DNA from: Longimicrobium sp.
GTDB taxonomy: Bacteria; Gemmatimonadota; Gemmatimonadetes; Longimicrobiales; Longimicrobiaceae
Assembly: GCA_030446945.1 (NCBI GenBank)
Contig: JAUJMI010000082.1
Location: 1 to 11,002 of the forward strand
DNA: 11,002 nt
Direction: 5' to 3'
A program made the translations under genes and the position numbers. Under the pieces are notes generated by a model, which was given only the letters and a program-made list of their open reading frames with translations, searched no databases and was not told the origin of the DNA. This document shows, piece by piece, positions 6,886 through 11,002 of this stretch. The stretch's first letter is position 1; each line of letters opens with the position of its first letter.

Positions 6886-9510
6886 ATGAAAACGATTCGC
6901 CTGGCCGCAACCGCGGCCGCGCTGCTCCTCGCCGCCTCCGCCGCCTCCGCGCAGAGCTCGCCCGCCGCTACCCCCGCGCTGGCCGCGCGGCGCATCGCGG
7001 GCGCGGCGCCGCGGATCGACGGGCGACTCGATGACGAGGCCTGGTCCGCCGCCCCGGCCGCGACGGGGTTCGTGCAGCGCCAGCCCGTCCCCGGCCGCGC
7101 GGCCAGCGAGCAAACGGAGGCGCGCGTCCTCTTCGACGGAGATGCGGTGTACGTCGCGCTCCGGCTCCACGACCGGCGGCCGGACTCCATCGCCGCCCCG
7201 CTGGCCCGCCGCGACGCGGCGCCCGAGCACTCCGAGTGGGCGTACGTGATGCTGGACAGCAACGACGATAACCGCAGCGGCTTCATCTTCGCCGTGAACC
7301 CGCGCGGCGTGCAGCGGGACTACCTGGTGTACGACGACGCGCGCGAAGACGGCTCCTGGGACGCCGTGTGGAGCGCGGCCGCAAGGACCGACTCCGCGGG
7401 GTGGACGGCGGAGCTCCGCATCCCGCTCTCGCAGCTCCGCTTCAGCCCCGGGCGGAGCACGTGGGGAATCAACTTCGGGCGGCGCCTGGCGCGGCGCGAC
7501 GAGCTGAGCTTCTGGGCGCCCTGGCTTCCGGACGCTCCGGGGTACGTGTCGCGCTTCGGGGCGCTGACGGGCCTCACCGGCCTCCGTTCGCCCCGGCGGC
7601 TGGAGCTCGTGCCCTACGCCGTGGCGCGCCTGGAGCGTACGCCGGGCGACGCGGCCGACCCGTTCCACCGCGCCAGCGAGCCCGGCGCCTCGGTGGGGAT
7701 GGACCTGGCGTACGGCCTCACCTCGGAGCTGCGGCTGGCAGCCACCATCAACCCCGATTTCGGCCAGGTGGAGGGCGATCCGGCCAAGGTGAACCTGACC
7801 GCGTTCGAGAGCCGCTTCGACGAGAAGCGCCCTTTTTTCGTGCAGGGGACGGACGTTTTCGGCTTCTCGCTGCAGGACGGCTCGCGGCTCTTCTACTCGC
7901 GACGCATCGGCCGGGCGCCGCAGACGGCGCTCCCCGACGCGCCCTTTGGCGATTCGCCGCTTGCCTCCACCATCCTGGGCGCGGTGAAGCTCTCCGGCCG
8001 CACGGCGCGCGGGTGGTCGCTCGGCTTCCTGGACGCCGTGACGGCGGAGGAGGGCGGGCGCTACGTCGACCGGGAAGGCGCGGTCCATACGGCCGCCGTG
8101 GAGCCTCTCACCCACTACGCGGTGGCGCGGGTGGCGCGTGACTTCGCGGGCGGAAGGAGCACGCTGGGCGCCATCGTCACCTCCACCAACCGCCGCATCG
8201 GCGACGAGCGGCTCGGGGTGCTCCCCACCGGCGCGTGGGTGGCTGGAGTGGACGGACGGCACCGCTTCGGCGGCGGCGACTACGAGGTGCGCGGCCACCT
8301 GGTGGGGAGCCGCGTGGGGGGGAGCGAGATTGCCATCGCGCGGCTCCAGCGGCAGAGCGCGCACCGCTTCCAGCGCCCGGACGCGGACCACCTGCGCTAC
8401 GATCCGCAGCGGACCCGGCTGGAGGGGGTGGACGCGGCGCTGCACGTGGCGCGCATCGGCGGCGTGTGGCGGTGGGAGGCCCGGGGGGCGGTGCGCACGC
8501 CCGGGTTCGACGTCAACGACATCGGATTCCAGTCCTCCGCCGACCGCGCCACCCAGGGCTTCTCGGTGGAGTACCGGCGCAGCCGGCCGGGCGCGCTCTT
8601 TCGCCGCTGGGACCTGGAGGCGAGCCAGTCGTCGGAGTGGACGCTGGGGGGCGAGCGGCTGACCCTCTCCACCAACCTGTTCGGCAACTTCCAGTTCGCC
8701 AACTACTGGGGCGGATTCGCCCAGCTCCTCCGCCGCTACCCCGCCCTCTCCACCTCTGCCCTGCGCGGCGGGCCGGCGCTGCGCGGCGCCGGCTACTGGC
8801 GGCCCATCGTGCAGATCAACACCGACCGGCGGAAGGCGGCGAGCGGGCGCATGCGCGTGAACGCGGCGCTGGGCGACGAAGGCGACCGCTCCGTCGAGCT
8901 TCGCCCCTCCATCGACCTGCGTCCCTCGCCGCGCATGAACCTGTCGGCGGGGGTGGTGGCGGAGTGGAATCGCACGCCGCGGCAGTACGTGGACCAGCGG
9001 CGGATCGGCGACGCGAGCCACTACCTCTTTGGGAGCCTGGAGCGCCGCGAGCTCTCTCTGGAAGGCCGTCTCAACTACACCTTCACCCCGCGCCTGTCGC
9101 TGGAGCTCTACGCCGAGCCGTTCCTGAGCGCCGGGAGCTTCGGCGGGTTCGCGGAGGTCGCCGATCCTCGCGCTTCGGACCCGGCGCGGCGCTTCCGCCG
9201 CTTCGGCGACCAAGAAGTGCGCCTGGATGACGCCACCGGCCGCTACCGCCTGGATCTGGACGGCGACGGCACGCCCGACACCGACTTCGCAAACCCCGAC
9301 GCACGCGTGAACCTGCGCGACCTGCGCTCCAACGCGGTGCTGCGCTGGGAGTACCGCCCCGGAAGCGCGCTTTTCCTGGTGTGGAGCCAGGCGCGCGACA
9401 CGCGCTCGGCGGGGCGGCTGGACGGCGTCACGGACGAGCTCTCATCCCTCTGGCATGCGCCCGCTTCCCACGTCCTGCTCCTGAAGCTGAGCCACCGGCT
9501 GGGGCGGTGA
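6886..9510 (+). CDS. DUF5916 outer-membrane protein with N-terminal CBM9-like domain
   Basis: Secreted protein of 874 residues, the usual size of DUF5916 proteins. The signal peptide is clear (Lys2, Arg5, hydrophobic 6-17, cleavage expected after ASA at 20-22). Residues about 38-235 form a carbohydrate-binding family 9-like beta sandwich, starting with IDGRLDDEAW (44-53). The DUF5916 region follows, with its hallmark NPDFGQVEGDPAKVNL (289-304) and FDEKRPFFVQG (311-321). The rest alternates short aromatic/charged strands and turns, typical of an outer-membrane beta barrel. D790, D792, D794 and D798 form an EF-hand-like calcium loop inside one turn. The biochemical role of the family is not established; surface binding or proteolysis-linked roles have been suggested. 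It is divergent from the LytS/LytTR genes and followed by a hairpin. The start ATG 6886 fits the signal peptide, though no Shine-Dalgarno is seen. Confidence 0.9.
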   Translation: MKTIRLAATAAALLLAASAASAQSSPAATPALAARRIAGAAPRIDGRLDDEAWSAAPAATGFVQRQPVPGRAASEQTEARVLFDGDAVYVALRLHDRRPDSIAAPLARRDAAPEHSEWAYVMLDSNDDNRSGFIFAVNPRGVQRDYLVYDDAREDGSWDAVWSAAARTDSAGWTAELRIPLSQLRFSPGRSTWGINFGRRLARRDELSFWAPWLPDAPGYVSRFGALTGLTGLRSPRRLELVPYAVARLERTPGDAADPFHRASEPGASVGMDLAYGLTSELRLAATINPDFGQVEGDPAKVNLTAFESRFDEKRPFFVQGTDVFGFSLQDGSRLFYSRRIGRAPQTALPDAPFGDSPLASTILGAVKLSGRTARGWSLGFLDAVTAEEGGRYVDREGAVHTAAVEPLTHYAVARVARDFAGGRSTLGAIVTSTNRRIGDERLGVLPTGAWVAGVDGRHRFGGGDYEVRGHLVGSRVGGSEIAIARLQRQSAHRFQRPDADHLRYDPQRTRLEGVDAALHVARIGGVWRWEARGAVRTPGFDVNDIGFQSSADRATQGFSVEYRRSRPGALFRRWDLEASQSSEWTLGGERLTLSTNLFGNFQFANYWGGFAQLLRRYPALSTSALRGGPALRGAGYWRPIVQINTDRRKAASGRMRVNAALGDEGDRSVELRPSIDLRPSPRMNLSAGVVAEWNRTPRQYVDQRRIGDASHYLFGSLERRELSLEGRLNYTFTPRLSLELYAEPFLSAGSFGGFAEVADPRASDPARRFRRFGDQEVRLDDATGRYRLDLDGDGTPDTDFANPDARVNLRDLRSNAVLRWEYRPGSALFLVWSQARDTRSAGRLDGVTDELSSLWHAPASHVLLLKLSHRLGR

Positions 9511-9519
9511 CGGCCGGCT

Positions 9520-9549
9520 CCGGCGGCGCGCCTGCGGGTGCGCCGCCGG
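9520..9549 (+). terminator. Strong hairpin just after the DUF5916 stop
   Basis: CCGGCGGCGC (9520-9529) pairs perfectly with GCGCCGCCGG (9540-9549) around a 10-base loop, starting 10 bases after the stop codon. No U-tract follows, so it would be a terminator of the hairpin-only kind or an RNA-stabilising end. Confidence 0.5.
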
Positions 9550-9700
9550 CACGCTCGCGCGGGGAGGGGAATCCGCGGCACCCCAAATCATCGTACTGCT
9601 CCAGGAACCTGCCGCGGGCGTGATGTGCCGCAGGACCGTGTTCGCAGGATGCGAGGGCACCCTGTACGAACGCGATAATCAACCCGAGGCCCGGGTCCCG
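9550..9700 (+). promoter_or_regulatory. Leader and possible promoter of the phosphate transporter gene
   Basis: The region between the terminator-like hairpin and the likely GTG start at 9701. GATAAT at 9674-9679 is the best -10 candidate; no good -35 lies 17 bases before it. CGCAGGA occurs twice (around 9630 and 9649), a possible short direct-repeat operator. If transcription starts near 9686, the ATG at 9620 cannot be used. Confidence 0.3.
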
Positions 9701-10843
9701 GTGATCCTGCTCCTTGCCGGCGTGGCCGGCCTCTTCCTGGCGTACGCGAACGGCGCGAACGACAACTTCAAGGGGGTGGCGACCCTATTCGGGAGCGGCA
9801 CCACCGGATACCGAAGCGCGATCGCGTGGGGAACGGCGACGACCGCTCTCGGCTCCCTGGCGGCGCTCGTCCTCGCGCGCGGGCTCCTCGCCGCCTTCAG
9901 CGGCAAGGGGCTGGTCCCGGACAGCGTCCTGGCGACGGCCGATTTCCCGCTGGCGGTCGGGCTCGCCGCAGGCGCAACGGTGATGCTGGCCACCCGCTTC
10001 GGCTTTCCGATCTCCACGACGCACGCGCTGGTGGGGGCGCTGGCCGGAACGGGATTGCTGGCGTCGAGCACGGGAATCAGCCTGGCAAAGCTCGGGGGCA
10101 CCTTTGTGGTCCCGCTCCTGGCTGGCCCGGTCCTCGCAATCGCGGGGGCACTCCTGGTCTACCCCGCCTTCCGCTTCGCACGTGAGCGGCTGGGTGTTCG
10201 CAGGGAGAGCTGCGTGTGCGTGGGAACACGGGACGTCGGCCTCGTGCCCGTGGGAGCGACGCCCGAGCATGCTCTCACGATGTACGCCGCCTCGCTCCCG
10301 GTGCCGGGCGTCACTACGGGCACCGCGGCGGCGTGCCTGGACCGCTACCGGGGAGAGGTCCTCGGGGTAGAGGCAGGCCCCACGCTGGACCGGGCCCACT
10401 ACCTGAGCGCGGGCGTGGCGAGCTTCGCGCGCGGGCTGAACGACACCCCCAAGATCGCGGCGATCCTGGTCGCCGGCCCCGCCATCTCGCCCGCGGCGGG
10501 GATGTTGGGGGTCGCCCTGTTCATGGCCATGGGCGGGCTGCTCAACGCCCGGCGCGTCGCGGACACGATGGGGCACCGGGTCACAGCCATGAACGCGGGG
10601 CAGGGCTTCACGGCCAACCTGGTTACGGGCGCGCTGGTGATCGCGGCCTCGTGGAAGGGCTTGCCCGTTTCCATGACCCACGTGTCATGCGGCGCCCTCT
10701 TCGGGATCGGGGCGGTTACCCGGCAGGCGCGGTGGAGGACCATCGCACAGATCCTCGTGGCCTGGATCACGACGCTTCCGGTCGCGGCAGTCCTCGGCGC
10801 CGCGTTCTTTCTGATCCTCCAGCAGCTTCACCCCACTCCGTGA
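9620..10843 (+). CDS. PiT-family inorganic phosphate transporter with cysteine-containing central loop
   Basis: Inner-membrane permease moving phosphate (often as a metal-phosphate complex) with protons or sodium; arsenate can use such carriers. The two inverted PiT signatures are present: GANDNFKGVATL (45-56) and GLNDTPKIAAIL (272-283). About ten hydrophobic helices surround them, with GFPISTTHALVGA (128-140) and GLPVSMTHVSCGA (347-359) as the repeated second motif. The central hydrophilic loop (about 185-260) contains C198 and C200 (CVC) and C239. The ATG at 9620 gives 407 residues, but the first 27 are polar and unlike the family. GTG 9701 (380 residues, opening VILLLAGVAGLFLAYANGAND) is a realistic alternative start, and a GATAAT hexamer at 9674-9679 could be its promoter -10. 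The stop overlaps the next gene. Confidence 0.92.
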   Translation: MMCRRTVFAGCEGTLYERDNQPEARVPVILLLAGVAGLFLAYANGANDNFKGVATLFGSGTTGYRSAIAWGTATTALGSLAALVLARGLLAAFSGKGLVPDSVLATADFPLAVGLAAGATVMLATRFGFPISTTHALVGALAGTGLLASSTGISLAKLGGTFVVPLLAGPVLAIAGALLVYPAFRFARERLGVRRESCVCVGTRDVGLVPVGATPEHALTMYAASLPVPGVTTGTAAACLDRYRGEVLGVEAGPTLDRAHYLSAGVASFARGLNDTPKIAAILVAGPAISPAAGMLGVALFMAMGGLLNARRVADTMGHRVTAMNAGQGFTANLVTGALVIAASWKGLPVSMTHVSCGALFGIGAVTRQARWRTIAQILVAWITTLPVAAVLGAAFFLILQQLHPTP

Positions 10844-11002
10844 GCGAATCGATGATTCTGGAGAGCAAGCGCGCCGCGACTCCCGCCGTACAGATCCAGG
10901 AGAGCGTGCGGGAATACTACGGACGTGTCCTGGGCACGAGCGCCGATCTCAAGACCAGCGCCTGCTGTCTTGCGGAGTCGCTCCCGGAGCACCATCGGGA
11001 GA
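10840..11002 (+). CDS. Methyltransferase with ArsM-like N-terminus (5' part only, cut by window edge)
   Basis: The first 54 codons of a gene running off the right edge. Either GTG 10840 (overlapping the transporter stop as GTGA) or ATG 10852 can start it; neither has a good Shine-Dalgarno. Counting from the ATG, residues 18-39 read SVREYYGRVLGTSADLKTSA followed by two cysteines (C38, C39). From memory, this YYG-x-L-x-S-x-DL-x-T-x-AC pattern opens ArsM-type arsenite methyltransferases and related enzymes next to arsenosugar genes, where a cysteine here helps bind As(III). The SAM-binding motifs would lie beyond the window, so the methyltransferase call rests on this N-terminal pattern alone. 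Overlap with the transporter indicates one operon. Confidence 0.6.
   Translation, partial: MSESMILESKRAATPAVQIQESVREYYGRVLGTSADLKTSACCLAESLPEHHRE

Noticed and set aside
6838..9213. A minus-strand open frame of 791 codons opposite the DUF5916 gene
   Set aside because: It mirrors the plus-strand gene, which has a signal peptide and family motifs. The antisense protein is Arg/Ala/Gly/Pro-rich with no domain.

Overview
The window is very GC-rich, gene-dense bacterial DNA. GC-rich third positions leave few stop codons in non-coding frames, so long spurious frames are common. A divergent LytS-type kinase and DUF5916 barrel, an mglBA operon, and dispersed palindromes built on TCTCCCGATAAC together suggest Gemmatimonadota, perhaps a Longimicrobium relative. 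That placement is an inference from gene content, not from a marker gene.

Layout. Minus strand, read right to left from 6585 to 1: a LytS-type membrane histidine kinase, a LytTR response regulator, a 103-residue membrane protein of unknown function, an MglB-like roadblock protein, the polarity GTPase MglA, the phosphatidylglycerophosphate synthase PgsA, a monoacylglycerol-lipase-type hydrolase, then grpE and dnaJ (dnaJ is cut by the left edge). A compound palindromic repeat (1313-1581) lies between the hydrolase and grpE and has become the 3' end of the hydrolase reading frame. Plus strand from 6886: a large DUF5916 outer-membrane protein, a PiT-type phosphate transporter, and the first 50 or so codons of an ArsM-like methyltransferase cut by the right edge.

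How the genes fit together. GrpE and DnaJ are DnaK co-chaperones. The unknown membrane protein, mglB and mglA, pgsA and lipase genes are tightly packed: TGATG and GTGA overlaps, and gaps of 7 and 12 bases. This suggests one transcript coupling a cell-polarity switch to membrane-lipid enzymes. The kinase/regulator pair is divergent from the DUF5916 gene across a 300-base spacer, a common layout for a local regulator and its target. The PiT and methyltransferase genes overlap. The cysteine-containing PiT loop and the ArsM-like N-terminus raise the possibility of an arsenic or arsenosugar module continuing beyond the window.

The points most worth checking are the hydrolase tail encoded by the repeat, the kinase frame that has no stop before running across its whole partner gene, the unknown protein heading the mglBA operon, and the PiT/ArsM-like pair. 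No tRNA, rRNA, CRISPR array, integrase or transposase was seen.
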